Below, one piece after another: positions 35,123 to 43,859 of a stretch of DNA of 64,000 nucleotides (its first letter is position 1; every line of letters starts with the position of its first letter). Made by a program: the position numbers and the translations under genes. The stretch comes from Niastella populi (GTDB lineage: Bacteria > Bacteroidota > Bacteroidia > Chitinophagales > Chitinophagaceae): assembly GCF_002078015.1 (NCBI RefSeq), contig NZ_LWBP01000203.1, positions 1 to 64,000 of the forward strand. The letters run 5' to 3'. The notes below the pieces were generated by a model that worked only from the letters and a program-made list of their open reading frames with translations, made no database searches and had not been told where the DNA came from.

Positions 35123-37084
35123 ATGAAAAGAATACCTACGCTGGTACTTTTGCTGATCGCCACTACCGGATTAACGCAAGCGCAGTTCAGCCGTTATATT
35201 GTTCAGTTCACCGATAAAAAAGGAACGCCATATACGCTCTCGAACCCGTCGGCTTATTTATCGGCAAAATCAATTGCCCGCAGAACAAGCCAGCAATTGG
35301 CAATCGATTCAACCGATCTGCCGGTAAACCCGGCCTATATAGAAAGCATTCGCAATATCCCCAATGTTACCGTCATCAGCACTTCAAAGTGGTTGAACCA
35401 GGTGCTCATAAGAACCTCCGATCCGAATGCTGTAACCACCATCAACGCATTACCATTTGTAAAAAGGTCAGGCACCATAGCTCCCCGTATTGGCCGCAGC
35501 AATGGCCTTTCGGGCGAACAGGCCGGTGAAGGGCCGGTTTCGGCTAACAATGTCAATGGGTTAACAGGCACTACTGCCTTTGACTACGGCAGCATGTATA
35601 ACCAGATCCATATACACAACGGCGATTATTTACATAAGCTGGGTTTTACAGGTCGTGGTATGACCATTGCCGTGCTCGATGCCGGCTTTCTGAATTACCT
35701 CACCAACCCGGTTTTTGATAGTGTGCGGTTGCAGGGAAGGTTGTTGGGCACCTGGGATTATGTGAACAATGAGGCCAGTGTGAATGAAGACAATGTACAT
35801 GGCGCCAGTGTTTTTTCCCTGCTGGCATCAAACCGGCCGGGTGTGCTGGTAGGTTCTGCCCCACATGCCAGCTACTGGTTATTGAAAACGGAAGATACCA
35901 ACAGCGAATACCCGGTTGAAGAACAACACTGGGCCGTAGGCGCTGAATTTGCCGATAGCGCAGGCGTTGATATGATCTCTTCCTCACTGGGATATGCCGA
36001 TTTCGATAATTCTATATTTAATTATTCTTACCCGCAACGCAACGGTAAAACGGCCATGATCTCCATTGCCGCCAACATGGCTGCAAAAAAGGGGATCCTC
36101 GTAATTGTGGCCGGTGGCAACAGTGGGAACAGTTCGGGCGACGGAAAATTTATTGGTTGTCCGGCCGATGCCGATAGCGCCTTTACCATCGGTTCAATAG
36201 ATATAAACCGGAATATAGCATCAACCAGCAGTTGGGGGCCCAACGGGGCCGGACTGTTAAAGCCCAACGTGGTTTCTGTTGGGCTGAACGCGGTTATCGC
36301 CAATTCATCAACCGGTAACCCCGCAACGGGCAGTGGTACTTCCTTTGCCTGCCCCAACCTCGCCGGGTTGGTTGCCTGTTTATGGGAAGCGTTTCCAGAG
36401 GTTACGAATATGCAGCTTATAGATGTCATTCAGCAAAGCGCCGACCAGTATAATACTCCCGACTTCCGGTTCGGTCATGGCGTTCCTGATTTCAAAAAAG
36501 CCGTGGCATTGCTTACCAAAAAATATGCAACTGCAGGTACTTCCTTCAATAACTGTATTGTTTCAATAAGCTGGAAAAGTAAGGACGATACCAGCACAAC
36601 CTATACCGTGCAAAAGAAAATGCCCGGTGAAAGCGGTTTTGCCACCATTGGCCAAATCAACTCTTCTTCAGTATCGTTCCAGGCCAACAGTTATATGTTC
36701 AACGATACCATGCGCGTTGCCGGTAACGGTACCGCTCAATACCGGATAATACAAACCAATCGCTCGGCCGATACCACCTTCGAGATCGCCAGCCTGCAGC
36801 AGGCCATCAACACTGTTTGTTTTCCCGATAATACCATGATGGCTTTGCCCAGTCCATTCGATCAACAATTGTCGATAGTGGTGAATTTGCCTGAAGCCAT
36901 CGGTAATATGGGTATTAAAATAACCGATATGATGGGCCGCGTAGTGTATGCAAAAAAGGCCGATAAACCGGCCGGTTATTACAGCACTACAGTATACACC
37001 GGAAGCTGGAACGCCGGTATTTACGAGATAACTGTGTACAACGGCAATAAGAGATTGTACGACCGCAAAGTGTTGAGGAAATAG
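35123..37084 (+). CDS. Secreted S8 (subtilisin-like) serine protease with T9SS sorting domain
   Basis: This 653-aa protein has a signal peptide (to about residue 21), a pro-region, and an S8 catalytic domain with Asp186 in VLDAGF, His226 in NVHGASV, the oxyanion Asn in GGNSGN (333) and Ser407 in GTSFAC. After about residue 480 come a beta-rich linker and a C-terminal domain of about 80 residues of the por-secretion (type A) kind, seen in LPSPFDQQLSIVV, KITDMMGRVVY and a final DRKVLRK. The protein is therefore predicted to cross the outer membrane through the type IX system and be released or anchored. Likely a nutritional protease. Confidence 0.93.
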   Translation: MKRIPTLVLLLIATTGLTQAQFSRYIVQFTDKKGTPYTLSNPSAYLSAKSIARRTSQQLAIDSTDLPVNPAYIESIRNIPNVTVISTSKWLNQVLIRTSDPNAVTTINALPFVKRSGTIAPRIGRSNGLSGEQAGEGPVSANNVNGLTGTTAFDYGSMYNQIHIHNGDYLHKLGFTGRGMTIAVLDAGFLNYLTNPVFDSVRLQGRLLGTWDYVNNEASVNEDNVHGASVFSLLASNRPGVLVGSAPHASYWLLKTEDTNSEYPVEEQHWAVGAEFADSAGVDMISSSLGYADFDNSIFNYSYPQRNGKTAMISIAANMAAKKGILVIVAGGNSGNSSGDGKFIGCPADADSAFTIGSIDINRNIASTSSWGPNGAGLLKPNVVSVGLNAVIANSSTGNPATGSGTSFACPNLAGLVACLWEAFPEVTNMQLIDVIQQSADQYNTPDFRFGHGVPDFKKAVALLTKKYATAGTSFNNCIVSISWKSKDDTSTTYTVQKKMPGESGFATIGQINSSSVSFQANSYMFNDTMRVAGNGTAQYRIIQTNRSADTTFEIASLQQAINTVCFPDNTMMALPSPFDQQLSIVVNLPEAIGNMGIKITDMMGRVVYAKKADKPAGYYSTTVYTGSWNAGIYEITVYNGNKRLYDRKVLRK

Positions 37085-37092
37085 TGGTGGCT

Positions 37093-38277
37093 TTATAGTT
37101 TTTGAAATACCGCTCCAAACAAAGTATCTGCTTTCAGGTTATAACCGGTCATCAGTGCCCACCGGTGCAACTGCAGCGAATGCTGTTGCTGAATATGTTC
37201 CACCACTTCTTCGTTTTCCTGCTTAAATACAGAACAGGTGCAGTACAGAAGAAACCCACCCGGTTTTAGCATTGTGATGGCATTGTCTGTTATCTTTTTT
37301 TGCAGCATGCTGTACCGGTTAATTTGTTGGGGATCGAAATAATACAATTGTTCGGGGGTACGGCTCCAGGTACCGGAGCCGCTGCAGGGCACATCGGTTA
37401 TGACAATATCGAATAATGACTGTTGAATGTTGAAGGCTGAAATGGAAAGGTCGCCTGCAAAAGCATGATAATGGCTGATGCCTGCTGCTGCAAAACGCTT
37501 TTCAAGATTTATCAGAATGGTTTTTCTGACATCCGAAACGGTGAGGTTAATGTTTTTGAAGATATCGAAAGCAAGAATTGATTTACCGCCGCTGGCAGCG
37601 CAGGCGTCCCAGATGTCGGGCGTTTTGTTGGCCGTATGCCTTGCGTAAGAAGAAGTGCGAATCAATTCCATCAACTCGCCGATCCGTTGCGAACTATGAT
37701 CCTGGATCACCGCTTCCTTATCAACTTCAATGATAGTATCGATCTTTGAAGCATTGGGTAATGCCAGGCAGGAAGGCGCGGTTTCACGGAATGTGATGCC
37801 TGCCTGTTGCAGTTTATTTTTTACCATTGTTTCCTTACCCGGCCGCAGACGCAGGAACAGATCGGGTTGGGTTAGAAAAGATGAACATAACGCTTCGTGA
37901 TCGATGCCGTTGCTAAGTTCATTTTTCCAGGGAAACAGCTCGTGAATATTAAAGGGATGGTTTAACTCCGAAAGTTTTTCTTGCAGGGAAAAACGGGTTT
38001 TATCGTTCCACTCCGGTTGCAGGTATTGCAGCAGTTCGTTGGGTTCGTGGCTGCAAAGAAAAAGCCCGGTTAGTATCCGTTCTTCTGCCGGTAGTTGTGG
38101 TAATGCTTTTCCCAGCCTGAAAAATGCGTAACATAAATGCGCAATATTCTTCCTGTCTTTTGACCCGTATTTTTTATGCTGGCTGAAGAACTGTTTTATA
38201 AAACTCCCAAATGGCTGTGTTCCGTTGTATTGTTGCAACAGCTGCACCGCGGTGTTCAGATGGGAGAAATATTTCAT
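37093..38277 (-). CDS. RsmB/NOP2-type rRNA/tRNA cytosine-5 methyltransferase
   Basis: This 394-aa enzyme belongs to the NOL1/NOP2/Sun family that makes m5C in rRNA or tRNA with SAM. The N-terminal half is the NusB-like/RNA-binding region (about residues 1-130). The SAM-binding and catalytic parts follow: DACAASGGKS (SAM loop), TDVPCSGSG with its cysteine, and LLYCTCSVFKQENEE with the catalytic Cys. Both cysteines are present. Start set at 38277; upstream codons in the longer frame are translated repeat. It is divergent from the sensor-kinase gene. Confidence 0.9.
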   Translation of the reverse strand: MKYFSHLNTAVQLLQQYNGTQPFGSFIKQFFSQHKKYGSKDRKNIAHLCYAFFRLGKALPQLPAEERILTGLFLCSHEPNELLQYLQPEWNDKTRFSLQEKLSELNHPFNIHELFPWKNELSNGIDHEALCSSFLTQPDLFLRLRPGKETMVKNKLQQAGITFRETAPSCLALPNASKIDTIIEVDKEAVIQDHSSQRIGELMELIRTSSYARHTANKTPDIWDACAASGGKSILAFDIFKNINLTVSDVRKTILINLEKRFAAAGISHYHAFAGDLSISAFNIQQSLFDIVITDVPCSGSGTWSRTPEQLYYFDPQQINRYSMLQKKITDNAITMLKPGGFLLYCTCSVFKQENEEVVEHIQQQHSLQLHRWALMTGYNLKADTLFGAVFQKL

Positions 38278-38289
38278 AGGGATGCAAGT

Positions 38290-38400
38290 TAATCGTGAAA
38301 CGGCAAACGGCAAACTTCGTCGCGGCGTTCATCGGAATCGTCAATCGGCAATTCGCCTTCGCCAGGCTATGGCGCCATTCACGATTCACGATCCGCATTC
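38290..38400. repeat. CGGCAAACGGCAAAC / TCGGCAATTCGCC repeat in a divergent spacer
   Basis: Short words CGTGAAACGGCAAACGGC (38294 on) and GTCAATCGGCAATTCGCC (38340 on), with CGATTCACGATTCACGATCC-like variants, occupy the spacer. The related word GCCGATTGCCGATTG occurs inside kdtA at 60150-60172. Confidence 0.6.
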
Positions 38401-38443
38401 TCCTAAAAAAATAATAACTTACTTATCCAACTCCTCTGCTGCT

Positions 38444-41400
38444 ATGCGCAAGTGCTTACTTATATCATATGTGCTTATAATGCATCTATTGGTGCATGGC
38501 CAGGCTGTTCCTTTTTCTTTCCGCAACCTGAGCATCAATGAAGGGCTTTCTCAAAGCAGTGTGGTCGATATTGCCACCGATGATGCGGGTTTTCTTTGGC
38601 TTGCTACGCAGGACGGCCTCAACCGGTACGATGGGCGCGAACTGGTGATCTTTAAAAAGAACTTCGACGATATTACCCTTACAACCGGCAGCCGCCTGGG
38701 AAAGATCGTGAACGGACTGAATAATTCCCTGTGGCTGATAACCAGTGGCGGCCGCCTCGAAAAACTTGATCTCTATAATGAAACGTTTACTCCTTTTCGC
38801 AGCATCGGCGCCGATAGCATTCAGCTTCCCCCTGTAAGTTGTGTATATCACGATTCATCGAACGTGTTATTGATTGCCGTCGAAAACGACAGGTTGTACT
38901 GTTACGATCTCAATACCAATAAAGTAAACGGCGCACTGATGCACTCTGTGCAGGGTATTTTTAAAGACAGTGATAACCTGTTCTGGTTGCTTACGAAGAG
39001 AGGATATGCGACTGTAAGAATGAAGAACGGCCGGTTCGATGTGGGCGCGCCGGAAAACGGCGACGTGCATCCGTCAGGGGGCATTGAAACCGGTCTTACA
39101 GATGTGTCGTGCAGCACTATCGACGAGGATAAGTCACATACCTTATGGTTGGGTACCTATGGGAACGGGTTGTATACAAAAAAGAAAGGTGAAAAAAAGT
39201 TTGTATCCTTCACCGGCTATAATGAGCAGACGAAGTTACCAGCCAACCTGGTGATTGAATCGGTAAAGGCCGGCGCGGCAGGCCAGGTTTGGGTGGGTAC
39301 CTATGGGAACGGGTTGTATGTGATAGATCAGGAAAAAGCAACGATCACGCATTATGTGGTCAATAAAAAAGATCCGTTCTCACTGAGTTATAATGATGTG
39401 TTGTGCATCAGGGAAGATAAACAGGGCGGTATCTGGATAGGGACCGATGGCGGCGGTGTAAGCCATTACGATAAACGGCTGAACAATTTCGCCATGCTTA
39501 CCAATAGCAATGTGCCCGATGATATTTCTATTGAACAGGTAAGGGCCATTACCACCGACCGGCAGGGCGGTGTTTGGATCGGCACCAGCAGCACCGGGCT
39601 AACTTTTGCCAACAGCCGAAACAATTCATTTGAAACCCGGCACTTTCCGCCGGCGCCGAATGCGCAGGGTAATTACGACCGCGTGGTGTCGCTGTATACC
39701 GATACAGAGGGCGATGTATGGGTAGGAACCCAGGGTAATGGATTGCTGGTAATAGATGGGGTTACCAAAAAAGTAAAGACCCGGTTCTACCCTGATGGCG
39801 ATAAGAGGCGCTTTATTCCCGATCATACCATCTGGTGTATATTGCCGGCACCAGGCAACCAGGTATGGGCCGGTACCCGAAACAGCGGTTTGTGTTTGAT
39901 TGATAAACAAAATGGACTGGTAAAAATTTATTCAAACTACAGGTCAGGTAACCGCACGCTCGAGAACAATGTACGCTCGCTTACCCTCATCGATGATTCC
40001 ACCCTTTGCATTGGTTTTGAAAAAAAGGGTATTCAGTTCCTGAATATGAATACCGGTAATTTGTTTGTAAAACCGAACCCGGCGATCGATAGTTTGATCG
40101 CAGGCGGAACCATTTTCAAATGCACCTGGTACCGGTATCCCATGTTATGGATAGGGACGCTGGGGCGGGGTATGGTTGGCTGTAATATGAATACCGGCGA
40201 AACTTATACGATCGATGATCAAAAGGGTTTGCCAAACAATACGGTATATGGCATTCTGCCCGATGAAAAGAATTATTTGTGGTTAAGCACCAACAGGGGC
40301 ATCTGCCGTTTTGTTCCGCCTGCTGATCTGAAAACGGTGAACCGGTCGAATTTTACGGTTTTTCTTGCGCAGGATGGTTTGCAAAGTAATGAGTTCAATA
40401 CCGGCGCTTATCATAAAGCAGCCGATGGCAGGTTAATGTTTGGTGGTATTAACGGGCTTACCATTTTTCACCCCGAACAAATAGTACTTTCGAATTTATC
40501 TGCCCGGGTGGTAATTACCCAGGCCATGGTGAATAACCAGCCGCTGGTGAGCGATACCGGTATGGCCTATAAAAAGGTCCTGCATTTGCCATTTAGCCAA
40601 AACGCGGTTTCCTTTAATTTCTCGGCGCTTGATTTTGTGGCCCCGCGCCGTTTCAACTATTACTACCAGTTAGCGGGTTACGATACCAAATGGATCGATG
40701 CCGGCAACAGAAACTATGTGGCCTACACCAACCTGCCGCCGGGCCGCTATGTGTTTAAAGTAAAGGCGGCCCTTCAATTGCCTGATAACAGCCCGGTCAC
40801 CGAACTGGTGATCATTATCAATCCGCCATTCTGGCGAACGGCCTGGTTCCTTGTTTTATGCGTACTGGCGCTTGCCGGTATCCTGTATGCCATTTACCGG
40901 TACCGGATAAACCAGTTATTGAGCCTGCAAAAAGTACGTAACAGAATAGCGACCGATCTGCACGATGATATTGGCACCACGCTTACCAACATCAGTATCC
41001 TTTCCGAGTTAAGTAAAAAGAAATTATTACAAAAAGAAGAGGCCGGCACTTTTCTCGATCGTATTGCAGAGGAGGTGCATAACTCAAGCCAGGCCCTCGA
41101 TGATATTGTGTGGAGTATCAATACGAGAAACGATACGCTGGAGCAAACCGTGGCGCGCATGCGCCGGTATGCAGCCGAAGTGTTCGATGCCGCCAATATT
41201 GTTTATTCGTTACAGCTCGAAGAGCAGTTTGAAAAGTACAAGCTGAACATGGAACAGCGGCGGGATTGTTTTCTGATCTTTAAGGAAGCCATCAATAATA
41301 TTTACAAACATGCCAATGCCAAACGGGTTGAAATAAAAGTATGGATAGAGAAAGGGCATTTGTATATGAACATTTGTGATGATGGAAAAGGTTTTGATAC

Positions 41401-41530
41401 AACCACCATTACGCATCGCAACGGCATCAGGAACATCAATAACCGCATCGAAAAATGGAACGGGAGCATCACTATGAGTTCGGTAAAAGGCGAGGGAACG
41501 GTGACGAAGGTCAGTTTTCCGCTGACGTAA
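38444..41530 (+). CDS. Two-component sensor histidine kinase with beta-propeller sensor (ligand-binding type)
   Basis: This 1028-aa membrane protein has a signal sequence, a periplasmic two-component-regulator propeller made of repeats such as SVVDIATDDAGFLWLATQDG and later variants (WVGTYGNGLY and WIGTDGGGV), a Y_Y_Y beta-sandwich domain (about 680-800), one membrane helix (FWRTAWFLVLC start), a HisKA_3 dimerisation domain with DLHDDIG (His phosphorylated) and a HATPase_c domain (EAINNIYKHANAKR, CDDGKGFD). It lacks a receiver, so it is a classical kinase, not a hybrid. Its partner is the LuxR-type regulator 120 bases downstream. Propeller sensors in Bacteroidota usually sense polysaccharide breakdown products; no polysaccharide locus is adjacent. 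Confidence 0.92.
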   Translation: MRKCLLISYVLIMHLLVHGQAVPFSFRNLSINEGLSQSSVVDIATDDAGFLWLATQDGLNRYDGRELVIFKKNFDDITLTTGSRLGKIVNGLNNSLWLITSGGRLEKLDLYNETFTPFRSIGADSIQLPPVSCVYHDSSNVLLIAVENDRLYCYDLNTNKVNGALMHSVQGIFKDSDNLFWLLTKRGYATVRMKNGRFDVGAPENGDVHPSGGIETGLTDVSCSTIDEDKSHTLWLGTYGNGLYTKKKGEKKFVSFTGYNEQTKLPANLVIESVKAGAAGQVWVGTYGNGLYVIDQEKATITHYVVNKKDPFSLSYNDVLCIREDKQGGIWIGTDGGGVSHYDKRLNNFAMLTNSNVPDDISIEQVRAITTDRQGGVWIGTSSTGLTFANSRNNSFETRHFPPAPNAQGNYDRVVSLYTDTEGDVWVGTQGNGLLVIDGVTKKVKTRFYPDGDKRRFIPDHTIWCILPAPGNQVWAGTRNSGLCLIDKQNGLVKIYSNYRSGNRTLENNVRSLTLIDDSTLCIGFEKKGIQFLNMNTGNLFVKPNPAIDSLIAGGTIFKCTWYRYPMLWIGTLGRGMVGCNMNTGETYTIDDQKGLPNNTVYGILPDEKNYLWLSTNRGICRFVPPADLKTVNRSNFTVFLAQDGLQSNEFNTGAYHKAADGRLMFGGINGLTIFHPEQIVLSNLSARVVITQAMVNNQPLVSDTGMAYKKVLHLPFSQNAVSFNFSALDFVAPRRFNYYYQLAGYDTKWIDAGNRNYVAYTNLPPGRYVFKVKAALQLPDNSPVTELVIIINPPFWRTAWFLVLCVLALAGILYAIYRYRINQLLSLQKVRNRIATDLHDDIGTTLTNISILSELSKKKLLQKEEAGTFLDRIAEEVHNSSQALDDIVWSINTRNDTLEQTVARMRRYAAEVFDAANIVYSLQLEEQFEKYKLNMEQRRDCFLIFKEAINNIYKHANAKRVEIKVWIEKGHLYMNICDDGKGFDTTTITHRNGIRNINNRIEKWNGSITMSSVKGEGTVTKVSFPLT

Positions 41531-41531
41531 G

Positions 41532-41580
41532 AAGTGTGCCACACTTTCCTGGCGTCGCTGAAAGCAAGTGTGGCACACTT
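41532..41580. repeat. Perfect 15-bp inverted repeat (AAGTGTGCCACACTT family)
   Basis: Arms at 41532-41546 and 41566-41580 are perfectly complementary with a 19-base loop. It lies between the kinase stop and the regulator promoter. The arm sequence is shared with 21475-21507. It has no T-tract, so it is not a standard terminator. Confidence 0.85.
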
Positions 41581-41639
41581 AAGTGACACCGGCCCTCCTT
41601 ACCCCAAATGAGCGATATAACTTAGTGGAAGAACATAAT

Positions 41640-41647
41640 TACATTTG
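41640..41647 (+). promoter_or_regulatory. -7 box directly abutting the response-regulator ATG
   Basis: TACATTTG matches TAnnTTTG and ends 3 bases before the ATG at 41651. Transcription would start at or just after the start codon, which implies a leaderless mRNA if this is the promoter. Confidence 0.45.
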
Positions 41648-41650
41648 TAT

Positions 41651-42277
41651 ATGCCAATAAAAATCGTTTTGTTCGAAGATAATGACCGCTTGCGTGAGTC
41701 GCTGGCCTATTTGCTGAAAATGAACGGGTACGAGGTGGTGGGGGATTACAACCAGTGTTCCGATGCGGCGAACATAGCCCGGGTATACGTGCCCGATGTG
41801 GTGCTGATGGATATAGACATGCCCGGCGATAATGGCATAAAAGGGGTGCGTTGGATCAAAGAGGCGCGTCCGCAAACCTCGGTGATCATGTACACCGTGT
41901 TTGAAGATGATGAGAAATTATTTGAATGCCTTTGCGCCGGTGCAAATGGTTATCTGTTGAAGAAAACCCCGCCGGCGAAACTGTTCGATGCCATACAGGA
42001 AGTGCTGGAAGGCGGCGCCCCCATGAGCCCGGTGATTGCCCGCAAGGTGCTGAACACCTTCCAGGTAAAGGAAACCTCCAATAAGTATAATTTATCGCCC
42101 CGCGAAATAGAAGTGCTCCAATGGCTTATTAAGGGCTATAGCATTAAGATCATAGCGGCGGAAATGAAGCTTGCGTTCGATACCGTGCGTTCACACCTGA
42201 AAAACATCTATCAGAAATTACATGTGAACTGTGGCAAGGAGGCTATTGCGAAAGCGTTGAGTGAGCGGATTGTTTAA
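41651..42277 (+). CDS. LuxR/NarL-type response regulator
   Basis: This 208-aa DNA-binding regulator has an N-terminal receiver (VLFEDNDRLRES; phospho-acceptor Asp in VVLMDIDMPG; TxxxF/Lys in MYTVFEDDEK and YLLKKT) and a C-terminal LuxR helix-turn-helix (LSPREIEVLQWLIKGYS, then AFDTVRSHLKNIYQKL). It is the presumed phosphorylation partner of the propeller kinase directly upstream. The ATG at 41651 is the likely start; a TTG two codons upstream overlaps the -7 box. Confidence 0.93.
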   Translation: MPIKIVLFEDNDRLRESLAYLLKMNGYEVVGDYNQCSDAANIARVYVPDVVLMDIDMPGDNGIKGVRWIKEARPQTSVIMYTVFEDDEKLFECLCAGANGYLLKKTPPAKLFDAIQEVLEGGAPMSPVIARKVLNTFQVKETSNKYNLSPREIEVLQWLIKGYSIKIIAAEMKLAFDTVRSHLKNIYQKLHVNCGKEAIAKALSERIV

Positions 42278-42337
42278 ACAATAGACAATAGACAATAAGC
42301 AATAGGCAAAAATTGCCAGACAAGCTTTTACATAAAA

Positions 42338-42366
42338 AAAGGCCCCTGTTTAAAACAGCGGCCTTT
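42338..42366. terminator. Bidirectional terminator between the regulator and sucB
   Basis: An imperfect stem AAAGGCC..CTGTTT / AAACAG..GGCCTTT is flanked by A-rich and T-rich sequence. Short ACAATAGACAATAGACAATAAG and TGTCAATTGCTTATTGCC repeats lie on either side (42278-42308 and 42378-42404). Confidence 0.75.
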
Positions 42367-42404
42367 GTATTTTTGCCAATTGTCAATTGCTTATTGCCAA
42401 TTGA

Positions 42405-43646
42405 TTATAATTCCAGCAACGCTTTCACCGGATCTCTTCCGAACAACAACAGCTCGGGGTTCTCCAGTAATTCTTTCACGCGTACGAGGAAACTTACCGA
42501 TTCTCGGCCATCGATGATACGGTGATCGTAGCTTAATGCCAGGTACATCATTGGTTTTATAACTACCTGTCCGTTGATGGCCATGGGGCGTTCCTGAATT
42601 TTGTGCATACCGAGGATGGCGCTTTGTGGCAGGTTGATGATCGGCGTGCTCATCAGTGAACCAAACACACCGCCATTGGTGATGGTGAAGGTGCCACCGG
42701 TGAGCTCATCCATCGATAATTTGTTATCTCTTGCTTTGCCGGCCAGCTCTATCACTTTCTTTTCAATATCGGCCATGCTCAGGCTTTCTACATTGCGAAT
42801 AACCGGAACGGTTAAACCGCGTGGGGTAGAAACGGCAACGGAGATATCGATATAATCATGATATACCAGCTGGTCGCCATCGATATTCGCATTAACCGCA
42901 GGCCATTCATGTAAGGCGATGGCGCAGGCTTTGGCGAAAAAGCTCATGAAACCGAGGTTCACACCATGCGATTCCTTGAACTTGTCTTTATGTTGTTTGC
43001 GAATATCCATAATGCGCGTCATATCAACCTCGTTAAAGGTAGTGAGCATCGCAGTGGTGTTCTTGCTTTCTACCAGTCGGCGGCTGATGGTTTTGCGCAG
43101 CTGGCTCATTTTCTCCCTTCTTTCTTCACGGCTGAACAGTGGTTTGCCGCCGGTTACTTTGCCGGGGTTCGATAAGGCCGCCAGTACATCGCTTTTTATG
43201 ATCTTGCTGTTCACCCCGCTGGGAGTAACTGATTTGGGGTCTACTTTTTTATCGGCGATGATCGCTGCTGCAACGGGTGTGGCTTTAATATCGTTCGATA
43301 CAGCTGTTACAGGAGCTTGCGAAGTTTGTGCGGGAGCGGTTTCTTTTTTCGGTTCCGCTTTTTCTTCTTTCTCCGGCGTTCCGTTGGAGCCTGCTGCTTT
43401 TTCGGGTTTGGCTGCTGTTTCATCAATAGAAGCCAGTGTGTCGCCAATGTTGAGGATATCACCTTCCTTGGCTGATTGTTGCAGGATGCCTGCCTTTTCG
43501 GCGTTTACTTCAAAAGTGGCTTTTTCGCTTTCCAGTTCAGCGATCACTTCATCACGTTCTACATAATCTCCGCTGTTCTTTACCCATTTTAATAAAGTAA
43601 CCTCGCTTATGGATTCTCCAACTGTCGGAACTTTTATATCTATCAT
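42405..43646 (-). CDS. sucB: 2-oxoglutarate dehydrogenase E2, dihydrolipoyl succinyltransferase
   Basis: This 413-aa core enzyme of the 2-oxoglutarate dehydrogenase complex has one lipoyl domain ([12 protein letters not shown]; lipoylated Lys42 in [11 protein letters not shown]), an Ala/Pro/Glu-rich linker, a peripheral-subunit-binding segment near residues 148-170 and a catalytic acyltransferase domain with [11 protein letters not shown] (His375, Asp379). The single lipoyl domain and the SYDHR start of the motif indicate the succinyl type. It lies downstream of sucA on the same strand with a 213-base gap. Confidence 0.93.
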   Translation of the reverse strand: MIDIKVPTVGESISEVTLLKWVKNSGDYVERDEVIAELESEKATFEVNAEKAGILQQSAKEGDILNIGDTLASIDETAAKPEKAAGSNGTPEKEEKAEPKKETAPAQTSQAPVTAVSNDIKATPVAAAIIADKKVDPKSVTPSGVNSKIIKSDVLAALSNPGKVTGGKPLFSREERREKMSQLRKTISRRLVESKNTTAMLTTFNEVDMTRIMDIRKQHKDKFKESHGVNLGFMSFFAKACAIALHEWPAVNANIDGDQLVYHDYIDISVAVSTPRGLTVPVIRNVESLSMADIEKKVIELAGKARDNKLSMDELTGGTFTITNGGVFGSLMSTPIINLPQSAILGMHKIQERPMAINGQVVIKPMMYLALSYDHRIIDGRESVSFLVRVKELLENPELLLFGRDPVKALLEL

Positions 43647-43671
43647 AAAAAACGTTTCTTATTTAACGTGA

Positions 43672-43815
43672 ATGGTGAATGGGCAATGGTCAATCGTCAA
43701 TGGTGAATGGTCAATGGTGAAATTTTGGAATTTTGCGATTTAGAGATTTAAGATTTGTAATAAAGTTTGCACCTAAGTAAATCTCAAAATCTATAAATCT
43801 CAAAATCAGAAATTA
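43672..43815. repeat. GGTCAATGGTGAATGG and AAATCTCAAAATC repeats between sucB and sucA
   Basis: Copies of CAATGGTGAATGGTCAATGG type (43672-43722) precede a second word ATTTAGAGATTTAAGATTTG and AAATCTATAAATCTCAAAATC (43738-43808). Both sit inside the sucA-sucB intergenic gap. The first word recurs at the edge of the kdtA insertion (59990-60015). Confidence 0.7.
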
Positions 43816-43859
43816 GATCTCGCTTCCTGTTTCGCACCCCGATCATCCACATTCAATCA

